Shown: positions 41,842-50,757 of the stretch, in pieces | How positions within the stretch are numbered: position 1 is the first letter of the stretch | Layout: each line of letters begins with the position of its first letter | Assembly: GCA_029264955.1 (NCBI GenBank) | Contig: JARHYC010000006.1 | Coordinates: 60,064 to 124,063, forward strand | DNA length: 64,000 bases | Direction of reading: 5' to 3' | From: Faecalibacterium sp. | Lineage (GTDB): Bacteria > Bacillota > Clostridia > Oscillospirales > Ruminococcaceae | Program-made: the position numbers and the translations under genes | The notes under the pieces: model-generated | The model's input: the letters and a program-made list of their open reading frames with translations, nothing else | The model's database searches: none | Told to the model about the DNA's origin: nothing

Positions 41842-43014
41842 TCAACCTACATAAGCCTGTTCCAGTTTAATGACGCATATGTAATGCTCATCTATTGCGC
41901 GTGCCGCTTTACGGAGTTGCGCAACAATGGCAGCCTTATCCCCTGTATAACCTGCTGGTGTCACCAAATCAAACAACACATTGATGTGGGTCGTACCGGG
42001 TACAATCCGCAAGTCATGCAAAGACAACACGGGGTCAATATTCTTTAGTGTCTCTGTCAAACAAGTGCGGAGTTCCTTTACACGAGGATCTACTGTCACG
42101 ATGGGATCATAGTGAATCGTGACCATCAGATTCTCCTCTTTCAGAAAATCCCGCTCGATGTCATCCACCAAATCATGTGCATCCAGCACATTCATCTCAG
42201 CCGGGAACTCTACATGCAGGGTCGCGAACTGATGTCCCGGACCGTAATCGTGAACCATCAAATCGTGGGTACCCATAACACGCGGGTAGCTCATAACCTT
42301 TTTTCGAATATGCCGCACCAGTTCCGGATCCGGTGTTTCGCCCAGCAATGGGCTGAGGGTTTCTTTTACCAGGCCATAACCTGACCACAAAATCAAACCA
42401 GCTACTACAAGGCCCATTATACCATCCAGCATAGGCATATTCGTCCAGCGAACCAGAAAAGTACCGATCAGGACGCCCAGCGTAGACAGCACATCGTTAC
42501 GACTATCTGCTGCAGTAGCAATCAGAGAATCTGAATCGATCAAAGTGCCCAGCTTTTGATTAAACATACTCAGCCAAAGCTTGACCAAAATAGACGCCAC
42601 CAGAACTGCCACTGACAGCCAGCTGAATGCAACTGCCGCCGGGTGCAGGATTTTACCCACAGACTCTTTCAGCAGATCCAAACCGATAGAAAGAACCATC
42701 ACACTGACTGCCAGACTTGCCAAATACTCGAAACGAGCGTGACCATACGGATGATGTTCATCTGGTTTTATTGCTCCCAACCGGAAGCCCAGCAGACTAA
42801 TGACATTACTGGATGCATCCGACAGGTTGTTCATAGCATCTGCCGTAATGGCAATCGAACCAAACAGCGTACCAACTGCAAACTTACCTGCAAACAACAG
42901 CACATTGCAGATGATGCCTACGATGCCCGCCAACTGACCATATGCGGTACGCACTGTACCGGATTTTACATCATCTGCATTTTTCACAAATTTTCGAACC
43001 AAAAATTGTGTCAT
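41842..43014 (-). CDS. Cation diffusion facilitator family transporter
   Basis: 390 aa. Six membrane helices carry the CDF metal sites: DAMNNLSDASS in helix 2, HHPYGHARFEYLA before helix 3, and AADSRNDVLST in helix 5. The cytoplasmic ferredoxin-like dimerisation domain (about 215-300) is followed by a further C-terminal domain of about 90 residues. It probably exports Zn, Mn, Co or Fe in exchange for protons. The ATG at 43014 has GGAGGAG 8 nt upstream. It is monocistronic between two terminators. Confidence 0.92.
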   Translation of the reverse strand: MTQFLVRKFVKNADDVKSGTVRTAYGQLAGIVGIICNVLLFAGKFAVGTLFGSIAITADAMNNLSDASSNVISLLGFRLGAIKPDEHHPYGHARFEYLASLAVSVMVLSIGLDLLKESVGKILHPAAVAFSWLSVAVLVASILVKLWLSMFNQKLGTLIDSDSLIATAADSRNDVLSTLGVLIGTFLVRWTNMPMLDGIMGLVVAGLILWSGYGLVKETLSPLLGETPDPELVRHIRKKVMSYPRVMGTHDLMVHDYGPGHQFATLHVEFPAEMNVLDAHDLVDDIERDFLKEENLMVTIHYDPIVTVDPRVKELRTCLTETLKNIDPVLSLHDLRIVPGTTHINVLFDLVTPAGYTGDKAAIVAQLRKAARAIDEHYICVIKLEQAYVG

Positions 43015-43081
43015 GATTGCATCTCCTCCATCACAAAGGTCCCTGTTACACTTCCGCCTTTCTGTTTTTCTCGCACGCAAA

Positions 43082-43127
43082 ATGCTGCCCACACCCATAA
43101 ATAGATGTGGGCAGCATTGGCTTTGTT
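43082..43127 (-). terminator. Hairpin between the amidohydrolase and CDF genes
   Basis: ATGCTGCCCACA/TGTGGGCAGCAT stem. The T run after it is weak on the minus strand. Confidence 0.65.
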
Positions 43128-43128
43128 T

Positions 43129-43950
43129 TTACAGGCCCAGCTGATATACGCGATTTGCGTTATCAAACATGACCTCCTGCTTATATTTATCCGGAATCAG
43201 ACGATCGACGAACTCCATATAGTTGGACATATTCACACCCGGCCAATCCGTGCCAAATAGGATTCGATCCCAATAATCGCCATAGCTCAGCCAGCCTTTC
43301 AGCATATTCAGATAATGCTTTTTTTCCTCAAAATACACATCCAAATCCTCAATGCCCGCTAAAAATCCGGAAATGTCTGCTGTCATATTTTCATTTTTTT
43401 CCAATACCGCTGCTGCATCCTCCAAGAACGGATTGCCAAAATGACACATCACAAACTGCACATAAGGGTGCTCGGTTGCCACATCATCCAGCGTCATTGG
43501 GTGACAATATTTCAACTTGCCCTCCCCGCCCTGTGTCTGACCCGTATGAATCGCAACGGGTTTGTTATACTTTTCTGCCAGCTCGTAATAAGGCTGATAC
43601 AGCGGGTCGCTAATAAAATGCGCATCGTAACCAGGATACAGTTTGATGCCACAGCATTGCGGACGGCGCAGGTGTTCTTCTACCATAGCGGGTACGCAAT
43701 CCACACCCAGACGCTGCAGCTGCCGCCCCTCCAGACCGACACAATAATGGAAACGGTCGCTCATCTGATACGCATCCGGGGTCGGGTCCGCATTGCCCAT
43801 CACCACACCATGCACAATATTCAGCTGATCGAATTGCTCCAGCAGATGTTCTTCTGTGTTAATGTGACCCATCTGGTGTGCCAAATCATCCGCCCATGGG
43901 TCCGGTCCAAAAAGATGCACATGAGCATCAATGATCTTTTCAGGCTGCAT
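43129..43950 (-). CDS. Amidohydrolase family protein (amidohydrolase 2 type)
   Basis: 273-aa metal-dependent TIM barrel. IDAHVHLFG supplies the N-terminal metal-binding histidines, PVAIHTGQ and MCHFGNP the middle ones, and LFGTDWPG the catalytic Asp. The family covers decarboxylases and lactone or amide hydrolases, so the substrate cannot be assigned. The ATG at 43950 with AGGA 7 nt upstream is preferred to the GTG at 43956. It lies 25 bp after the DUF5662 gene. Confidence 0.85.
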   Translation of the reverse strand: MQPEKIIDAHVHLFGPDPWADDLAHQMGHINTEEHLLEQFDQLNIVHGVVMGNADPTPDAYQMSDRFHYCVGLEGRQLQRLGVDCVPAMVEEHLRRPQCCGIKLYPGYDAHFISDPLYQPYYELAEKYNKPVAIHTGQTQGGEGKLKYCHPMTLDDVATEHPYVQFVMCHFGNPFLEDAAAVLEKNENMTADISGFLAGIEDLDVYFEEKKHYLNMLKGWLSYGDYWDRILFGTDWPGVNMSNYMEFVDRLIPDKYKQEVMFDNANRVYQLGL

Positions 43951-43975
43951 TTTCACTTCCTGCCTTTCTATTCAG

Positions 43976-44515
43976 TTAATATTCTTGTCCCTTTTTAATC
44001 AAATCTTTCATATATCGAAATGTTGCGTCCTGGCCTTCATCCCGTACCATCTGCAACAGCTTTTCCAGCATAGCACGTGTGTCAGGATGGAGCAAATAGT
44101 GGTCACTGCTGCGGCAAAAATACTCCCAGGCAGAGCTATCCCGATACGCATTCCCCTGATAGATTTGGCTGGCTGCAATACGGTCACAGACAGACTCGCA
44201 CACATAGCGCAGCGGAATTTTCACACCATCCATTGGCAGCTTACTACCGGGTACATAATCCACCCAGTATTCCACATGATGTTTGTTACGTCCCTTATGG
44301 TGCAGCCATGCCGCCGAATACCCTTTGGCTTTTCGCTCGCCATCATTGGGGCTGCGTATCCCAAGATAATACCGGCATCCCGGAATAAATTCGGTTGGGG
44401 TGTATTTACTCATATCGTGGGCAAGCCCTTGTTGATACAGCCCACAGGCAAAGCAATATTTCATCACCAGTAGTTTGTGCCGGGTAATGGTCTTAAAATG
44501 CCCCCAAACGTGCAT
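43976..44515 (-). CDS. DUF5662 family protein
   Basis: 179 aa, soluble, helical. It contains a row of His/Asp/Lys residues (FKTITRHKLLVMK, GLAHDMSKYTP, HHKGRNKHHVEYW) resembling a helical metal-binding or HD-like arrangement. The length and motif order fit DUF5662. The function is unknown. GGGGGA precedes the ATG. It starts the minus-strand run that continues into the amidohydrolase. Confidence 0.78.
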   Translation of the reverse strand: MHVWGHFKTITRHKLLVMKYCFACGLYQQGLAHDMSKYTPTEFIPGCRYYLGIRSPNDGERKAKGYSAAWLHHKGRNKHHVEYWVDYVPGSKLPMDGVKIPLRYVCESVCDRIAASQIYQGNAYRDSSAWEYFCRSSDHYLLHPDTRAMLEKLLQMVRDEGQDATFRYMKDLIKKGQEY

Positions 44516-44530
44516 ATCGTGTCCCCCTTT

Positions 44531-44560
44531 TGCGGCAAAAGCCGCCCAAGATGGGCGGCC
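44531..44560 (-). terminator. Terminator of xpt
   Basis: GCCGCCC/GGGCGGC stem followed by TTTT on the minus strand. Confidence 0.7.
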
Positions 44561-44571
44561 TCCACAAATCC

Positions 44572-45153
44572 TTACTGCTCGCGGAAACGAACCTCGCCCG
44601 TTTCTGCGTTCATATCCTCTACGATGGCCAGGCTCTCTACACGCACACCGGCATCACGCAGACGTTTGCCGCCGGGCTGGAACCCTTTTTCGATGCAGAT
44701 GCCCGCACCAGCAACCTTAGCACCCGCCTGCTTACAGATATCCAGCAAGCCGTCCAGTGCCTTGCCATCTGCCAAAAAGTCGTCCAAAATCAGAACGGTA
44801 TCTTTTTCGCTCAGGAACTTTTGTGCTACGGTAACATTATATTCTTTGCCGTAAGTAAAGGACTTTACGACAGAAGTATACAGTTCGCCGTCCAGGTTCT
44901 TGCTTTTTGCCTTCTTTGCAAACACAACAGGAGCATTGAAATACTTTGCGGTCATGCAGGCGATGGCAATGCCAGAAGCCTCGATGGTCAAAATCTTATT
45001 GACACCTGCATCCTTGTACAGCCGATAAAATTCTGCACCCACATGATCCAGCAGCTCAACGTCCAACTGGTGATTCAAAAAGGTGTCTACTTTCAATACG
45101 TTGCCCTCGCGGACATTGCCATCCTGCAGGATGCGCTGTTCCATTTCCTTCAT
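44572..45153 (-). CDS. xpt: Xanthine phosphoribosyltransferase
   Basis: 193 aa, full length for Xpt. It converts xanthine and PRPP to XMP. ILTIEASGIAIA is the PRPP-flexible region, and LILDDFLADGKAL (around 125-137) is the PRPP-binding motif. LDVELLDHVGAEFY at the N-terminus is typical of the family. GAGGAG precedes the ATG. Unlike B. subtilis xpt, no purine riboswitch is visible in the 60-nt leader. Confidence 0.95.
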   Translation of the reverse strand: MKEMEQRILQDGNVREGNVLKVDTFLNHQLDVELLDHVGAEFYRLYKDAGVNKILTIEASGIAIACMTAKYFNAPVVFAKKAKSKNLDGELYTSVVKSFTYGKEYNVTVAQKFLSEKDTVLILDDFLADGKALDGLLDICKQAGAKVAGAGICIEKGFQPGGKRLRDAGVRVESLAIVEDMNAETGEVRFREQ

Positions 45154-45215
45154 AAATGCATTCTCCTCTGCTTTTTCACGAGCGGAAGGCTCGCCTCTCC
45201 TATTTAATACTGCAT

Positions 45216-45244
45216 ACTATAAACGAATTGGTCGTACTTTTCAA
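45216..45244 (-). promoter_or_regulatory. Sigma-A promoter of xpt
   Basis: TTGAAA and TATAGT, 17-bp spacer, minus strand. Confidence 0.75.
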
Positions 45245-45273
45245 GTTTTCGAGTATTTTTGTCGAAAAGTTAC

Positions 45274-47124
45274 TTAATTTTCCGGGTGCTTCAGATTCCG
45301 CAAATCCGCACTTTCCGAAAAATCTTCCCGATCTTTGGTCAGGCTCGGATTGTAATACGGATCGTTTAAGATGCCCTCTCTGGTATGCACCTGATACAAA
45401 CGCTGCTGCTCTCCGGCAAAGCGCTTTTTCTTTGCCTCATCTTTTTCATCTAGACCGCGGCTGATACTCTCGTGATGAATCAGCTCAGCATAAGGCGTCC
45501 AAACAATGCGGTAACCGGCATCCCGTACCCGCAGACAGAAATCCACGTCATTGAATGCAACCGAGAACTTTTCATCCAGACCACCCATTTCATCATATAC
45601 ATCACTGCGTACCAGTAGGCATGCACCTGTCACAGCAGAAAAATCCTGCACAGTCGCCAAACGGAACATATAGCCGCTGCCACCTTTTCGGCGGTATTTG
45701 TGGCTGTGTCCTGCATAACCGCCGAGACCGGTCACAATACCGGCGTGCTGGATGGTGCCATCCGGATAGTATAGCATCGCACCGCATACCGCCGCACCAT
45801 TGGGTCGCGCGCACTGACACACCAGTTCGGTCAACCATTCTTCGCTGCCAGCTGGAATTTCCACATCGTTGTTCAGCAAAAGCAGATACTCACCGCTCGC
45901 CGCCTTGCGGCCAAAGTTGTTGATGGCAGAAAAATTAAAGCCATCCGGATAGTACACAACCTGCAGGTTTTCGTACTTTTTCTTTGCCGTTTCGTAGTAG
46001 GAAAAGGTTTTGGGATCAGTCGAGTTATTCTCAATGACAACGACCTCAAAATTCTTGTAGGTCGTACGCTGATACAAGCTGGACAGACACTGCTCCAAAT
46101 CTTCGGTGTGGTCTTTGTTTGGAATCAGAATGCTAACCTTAGGGTTGTCCTGAATTTTCCACCGAATGCGGTAAGTGCTGGGGAAAATCCCGTCCATGAC
46201 TTCACCCTGGGCGCCAGTGCGCGTCAAATGGTCTGCCAATGCCTTTTTCGCCGCCAGCGCCACATAGGGTTTTGCTTCTACACCGCCGCTGGTAGACGCT
46301 GCATGTACACGCCAATAGTATAGCACCTGCGGCACATGATAGGCGACACCTGTCTTTTCCAGCAGACGCAGGAACAAATCATGATCCTGACTGCCATCAC
46401 ATTCGGGGCGTTCGCCACCCAGACTCTCGAACAAATCCCGACGGAATACTGCCAAATGGCAGATATAATTGCAGCACAGCAAGTAATCCGGCGCATAATC
46501 TGGTTTGAAATGCCCCACCGTAGGGTGCTGAATATCCTTGGAGAACAAAGCCTCATCGCTGTACAGGAAATCCGGAGATTTTCCCGCATCTCGCAGCTTG
46601 CGAATCGCTTTCTGCATAGTATAAATGGCGTGCGGTGCCAGAATGTCATCGTGGTCTGCCAATGCCAGATAAGTACCCTGTGCCAGTTTTGCCGCTTCGT
46701 TTGTATTTGCGGAAATTCCCATATTGGCAATCTTAGTGTAAGCAATGTTTACACCCTTTTCCTGATAGGATTTTACCACTTCCCCCACATATGCGTGTTC
46801 CTGATCCGAAGCATCTGCCAAACAAAGTTGCCCACCGGGTGCAGTCTGGTTGGCAAAAGAGTCCAGAAATTCCCGCAGAAAGTCTTCCGGCGTGTTATAA
46901 AGTGGCGTTAAAATACTAATCGTATCATAATCCCAGCCGTTTTGGGTTTCTTGGCGCTGCTGTTCCAATATTGCCTTTTCCGGCAGATAACGAGCCTTTT
47001 TATTAAAAAAGCGGCGTTTGATAAAGCCTTTTGCCCTGCATAGCATCGGGCCTATGCCTTCTTCTTTTGTTACAGTAACCGTATAACGTGCCAGCTCTCG
47101 GAGGCGTTTTACTTTCAGATTCAT
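45274..47124 (-). CDS. Tandem-domain family 2 glycosyltransferase (first paralogue)
   Basis: 616 aa. Two GT2 (GT-A) folds are visible: one starting at ISILTPLYNTP (about 70) with the metal-binding DHDD, and one at VSILIPNKDH (about 335) with LLLNNDVEIP. It has no membrane helices. It probably builds a cell-surface polysaccharide on a lipid carrier on the cytoplasmic face. The ATG at 47124 sits 6 nt after GGAGG. The gene follows its paralogue by 18 bp in the ABC exporter operon. Confidence 0.88.
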   Translation of the reverse strand: MNLKVKRLRELARYTVTVTKEEGIGPMLCRAKGFIKRRFFNKKARYLPEKAILEQQRQETQNGWDYDTISILTPLYNTPEDFLREFLDSFANQTAPGGQLCLADASDQEHAYVGEVVKSYQEKGVNIAYTKIANMGISANTNEAAKLAQGTYLALADHDDILAPHAIYTMQKAIRKLRDAGKSPDFLYSDEALFSKDIQHPTVGHFKPDYAPDYLLCCNYICHLAVFRRDLFESLGGERPECDGSQDHDLFLRLLEKTGVAYHVPQVLYYWRVHAASTSGGVEAKPYVALAAKKALADHLTRTGAQGEVMDGIFPSTYRIRWKIQDNPKVSILIPNKDHTEDLEQCLSSLYQRTTYKNFEVVVIENNSTDPKTFSYYETAKKKYENLQVVYYPDGFNFSAINNFGRKAASGEYLLLLNNDVEIPAGSEEWLTELVCQCARPNGAAVCGAMLYYPDGTIQHAGIVTGLGGYAGHSHKYRRKGGSGYMFRLATVQDFSAVTGACLLVRSDVYDEMGGLDEKFSVAFNDVDFCLRVRDAGYRIVWTPYAELIHHESISRGLDEKDEAKKKRFAGEQQRLYQVHTREGILNDPYYNPSLTKDREDFSESADLRNLKHPEN

Positions 47125-47142
47125 GTCCATCCTCCATCGACC

Positions 47143-49050
47143 TTATTTCAGACCGAAATTTTCAAATTTATTGTTGAAATGGATATTGTAATATGGGTCT
47201 GCTCCCTCCGGCAGATACTTGTTCCACTTTGTCTGGAAAGCAGTCAGTTCTTTGGCGAAACGTGCCTGATTTGCTGCACTGGCTGCAGTACCTGTATCCT
47301 GACCACGGCTCTTACTCTCATAGTGATAAGCCTGTGCCTCCGGGGTAAAAACGTTCAAATAGCCCATTTCATACAGCTTCAGGCAGAAATCAATATCATT
47401 GTAAGCGACCGCAAAATCCGTTTCATCCAAACCACCACAGGCATCATACAGTGCAGCTTTTACCAGCAGGCAGGCACCCGTAACTGCCAAATAATTCTGT
47501 GCAGTTACCAAGCGATACAAATCGCCACTGGACTCTCTGGGGTGTGATTTATGGCTATGTCCGGCACTGCCATTGATGCCCAACAGCACACCGCCATGCT
47601 GAATCGTATCATCCGGGTAGAATAGCTTTGCGCCGACTGCACCCACATCCGGGCGCTGCGCATAACTGAGCATTTCGGCCAAAAAACCGTCTGTCAGTAA
47701 TTCAATATCGTTGTTCAGTAACAGCAGATATTCGCCCGTTGCTGCTTTGCGTGCCGTATTGTTGATGGCAGAAAAATTAAATCGTCCCTGATAGGTTACG
47801 ATCTTTAAGTTTGCAAATTTTTCCTTTGCCTGCTCGTAATAGTCGAACGTTTCCTGTTCAGTGGAATTGTTTTCTGCCACAATCACTTCGAAATTATCAT
47901 AACCGGCACGGGCATACAAACTCTCCAAGCAGCGGCTCAAATCATCAACATGGTCCTTGTTGGGGATAATAACGCTGATTTTTGGGGTTCCGGTCAGTGC
48001 ATACTGGACACGGTACGCACCGGGAAACTTGATTTGACTTTCCACCTTTGCTTTACGACCGATGCGTTCTAGATGGTCCATAATCGCATGACGCCCCGCT
48101 TCGATGGCATACGGTTTTGCATCCACTAGATTTTCTGCAGTGGAGCCTGCACCTGCGCGCCAATTATACATGACTTTCGGCAAATGAACGATTTTATCTG
48201 GGCTGCTCAAATGCTCCGTCAAACGCAGAATCAAATCATAATCCTGTGCGCCGTCATAAGTGGGGTCCTCACGACCGCCCGCGCGCACAAACAGATCCCG
48301 TCGGAACAGACACAGATGGGTAATGTAGTTACAGCCATTCAGATAGTCCGGTGCGTAGTCCGGTTTGAAATGATAACCGCCCAGCTCCTTACCATCGTCC
48401 GAAACAACGATTTCATCGCTATACACCATCTCCGCATCTTTTTCCTGTGCAAGCTGTATCATTTCGTACAGTGCATTGGGGTATAGTGTGTCATCATGGT
48501 CCAGCAGCGTCAGCCACTGCCCCTTTGCTAAGGCAAAGCCCGCATTGGTGTTGCCCGCAATGCCCAGATTTTCCACCAGCTTTTCATAGACAATACGACA
48601 GTCTTTGGCAGCCGCTTTGCGGCAAATGTGCCGTACTGATTCATGGCTCGGCTGAGAAGCATCCACCAAGCACAGCTGCCAGTTCGGATAAGTCTGTGCC
48701 TTGACACTTTCCAACATTTCATTTAAGTAACGCTCCGGTGTATTGTACAGTGGTACCACGATACTAACCACCGGTCCGTCTGCAATGGGGTTTGCCCGCT
48801 GTAGTTTCAGCTGGCGGCGTGTGGGCAAATCTGCACGATGCTGCCATATTTCCTGATGCCGCGCCAGTGCAATGCGAAAACGAACATCGCGGCACACCTG
48901 CTCCACACCTTCCTCACGCAAAGTACGCACCGTACGCCTCGCCAAATCAAAAATATGGACCGGATTCAAGAGCCGACGTACCATTCCGCCTACGCTGTCC
49001 TGTACCGGGGCATCTGCATTGCGGATTTGCTGTTCTTTTTTTTCTGCCAT
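47143..49050 (-). CDS. Tandem-domain family 2 glycosyltransferase (second paralogue)
   Basis: 635 aa, same two-GT2 layout as its neighbour: VSIVVPLYNTP with LLDHDDTLYP, then ISVIIPNKDHVDDL with LLLNNDIELL. The close similarity (IPNKDH, ENNST, FNFSAINN blocks in both) indicates an old duplication with different sugar or linkage specificity. The ATG at 49050 has GAGAGGAG 8 nt upstream. It is 73 bp after the ATPase gene, in the same operon. Confidence 0.88.
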   Translation of the reverse strand: MAEKKEQQIRNADAPVQDSVGGMVRRLLNPVHIFDLARRTVRTLREEGVEQVCRDVRFRIALARHQEIWQHRADLPTRRQLKLQRANPIADGPVVSIVVPLYNTPERYLNEMLESVKAQTYPNWQLCLVDASQPSHESVRHICRKAAAKDCRIVYEKLVENLGIAGNTNAGFALAKGQWLTLLDHDDTLYPNALYEMIQLAQEKDAEMVYSDEIVVSDDGKELGGYHFKPDYAPDYLNGCNYITHLCLFRRDLFVRAGGREDPTYDGAQDYDLILRLTEHLSSPDKIVHLPKVMYNWRAGAGSTAENLVDAKPYAIEAGRHAIMDHLERIGRKAKVESQIKFPGAYRVQYALTGTPKISVIIPNKDHVDDLSRCLESLYARAGYDNFEVIVAENNSTEQETFDYYEQAKEKFANLKIVTYQGRFNFSAINNTARKAATGEYLLLLNNDIELLTDGFLAEMLSYAQRPDVGAVGAKLFYPDDTIQHGGVLLGINGSAGHSHKSHPRESSGDLYRLVTAQNYLAVTGACLLVKAALYDACGGLDETDFAVAYNDIDFCLKLYEMGYLNVFTPEAQAYHYESKSRGQDTGTAASAANQARFAKELTAFQTKWNKYLPEGADPYYNIHFNNKFENFGLK

Positions 49051-49123
49051 TTTGATGGCTCCTCTCTTGTTCAAATCCAGACACGAAAAACGGGCCGGTC
49101 ATTTGCCCAGCCCATTGTTTGTA

Positions 49124-49867
49124 TTATTCTTCGCCGCGCTGTGCCTTTTTGTATGCATCGCAGACAATAGTCGTGTCACCGTTCATTTTCACTTCACCAT
49201 GGCTCAGCCAAGCCACCTTGGTACACATACGCTCCACCTGCTCAATGGAATGGGAAACAAACAGCACCGTCGTGCCGCCACTCATCAGCTCCTGCATACG
49301 CTTTTCGCACTTCTGCTGGAACAAAAAGTCGCCAACCGAAAGTACTTCGTCAGCAATCAGGATATCGGGCTTTGTAATAGTTGCTACAGCAAATGCCAAA
49401 CGAGCCACCATACCGGAGGAATAGTTCTTCAGCGGAACATCCAAAAAGTCTTTCAGCTCGCTGAACTCCACGATTTCATCGAACTTGGAATCCAGATACT
49501 TGGGTGAATGCCCCAGCACGGTGCCATTGAGATAGATATTTTCCCGCGCGGTCAAATCCATATCGAAACCAGCGCCCAGTTCAATCAGCGGTGCAATCGT
49601 ACCATTGACCGTTACCGAACCAGTGCTGGGCTTATACACACCCGCAATGGTTTTCAGCAGCGTAGATTTACCACTGCCGTTCAGACCCACCAGACCATAA
49701 AATTCGCCGGGCATAATCTCCAGATTGACGTGTTTCAACGCATAAAACTCATCATAATGCAGACGCCCCTTGACCAGTGCCATAAAATATTCTTTCAGGC
49801 TTTCATGCTTTTCGCTGGACAGATTGAAGCGCATGGAAACGTCCTGTACACGAATGATTGGTTCCAT
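49124..49867 (-). CDS. Polysaccharide/teichoic acid ABC exporter, ATP-binding subunit
   Basis: 247 aa, TagH/Wzt type. Walker A GLNGSGKST (about 61-69), signature NYSSGMVARL, Walker B DILIADEVLSVGD and the H-loop SHS are intact. Members lacking the extra C-terminal carbohydrate-binding domain, as here, export polymers without end recognition. GGGAGG precedes the ATG. It is 13 bp after the permease gene. Confidence 0.92.
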   Translation of the reverse strand: MEPIIRVQDVSMRFNLSSEKHESLKEYFMALVKGRLHYDEFYALKHVNLEIMPGEFYGLVGLNGSGKSTLLKTIAGVYKPSTGSVTVNGTIAPLIELGAGFDMDLTARENIYLNGTVLGHSPKYLDSKFDEIVEFSELKDFLDVPLKNYSSGMVARLAFAVATITKPDILIADEVLSVGDFLFQQKCEKRMQELMSGGTTVLFVSHSIEQVERMCTKVAWLSHGEVKMNGDTTIVCDAYKKAQRGEE

Positions 49868-49880
49868 TTCTATGCCTCCC

Positions 49881-50687
49881 TTAGATATGCAGAACAAATT
49901 TGTCCTGCAGCTTTCTGAATACCAGCACGCCAAGCGTTAGGGACACCACAGCCCATCCGCCGCAAATCAGACACATCTGCGCCGTCAGCGGTTTTCCCCA
50001 CAAAATGACTTGACGCATCGAAGTAATGTACCAATACAGAGGGTTTGCCATGACTACATAATAAGCCAGCGAACCCTGGGTCAGCATGGTATGTGGGTCA
50101 TAGAACACCGCTGAAACATACATCAATGCCGTGGTAAATACCGTCCACATATGCATCACGTCACGGAAAAATACGACCAGCGCGGACAAAAACAGTCCAA
50201 TGCCCAATGTAAACATAAAGAGTGTGACCATCGGGAACCATGCCAGCAATGCGCTCCAGTGCATCGGTGTACCGGTCAAAATCATCACCATCAGCAAAGC
50301 CAAAAAGCTGAAGAAGCAGTTCACCATAGCAAAGCAGCATTTTTCCAGCGGGAAAATATATTTGGGGATGTAAACCTTTTTCAGCAGCGGTGCTGCACCC
50401 AGAACACTGCTCATGCCGGCAGTGGTTGCGTCATTGAAAAAGGAGAATGCCAACTGACCGATCATCAGATAAGCCATAAAATTGTCGATGCCGCCGCCAC
50501 GGACCTGACCCAAAAAGCTGCCAAAGACAACCCAGTACACCAAGCACATCATCAGCGGATTCAAAACGCTCCATAGTACACCCAGCACACTGCGGCGATA
50601 TTTCAGCTTAAAATCACGACTCACCAAGTTTTGCAGCAGATAGCGATACCGCCAAAAGGAGGCCGCACAATCTTTCATCTTCCTCAA
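49881..50687 (-). CDS. Polysaccharide/teichoic acid ABC exporter, permease subunit
   Basis: 268 aa, ABC-2 family with six membrane helices and the N-terminal amphipathic SRDFKLKYRRSVLGVLWSVLNPL motif typical of TagG/Wzm. It pairs with the ATPase gene directly downstream. The start could be TTG at 50687 (AGGA 5 nt upstream) or ATG at 50678. First gene of the surface polysaccharide operon. Confidence 0.9.
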   Translation of the reverse strand: MRKMKDCAASFWRYRYLLQNLVSRDFKLKYRRSVLGVLWSVLNPLMMCLVYWVVFGSFLGQVRGGGIDNFMAYLMIGQLAFSFFNDATTAGMSSVLGAAPLLKKVYIPKYIFPLEKCCFAMVNCFFSFLALLMVMILTGTPMHWSALLAWFPMVTLFMFTLGIGLFLSALVVFFRDVMHMWTVFTTALMYVSAVFYDPHTMLTQGSLAYYVVMANPLYWYITSMRQVILWGKPLTAQMCLICGGWAVVSLTLGVLVFRKLQDKFVLHI

Positions 50688-50757
50688 GGAAATCCTACCT
50701 TTCCATGCTGTCTTTCCCCTGCGGCAGCATACCCTACATTTATTTTATAATCATACA

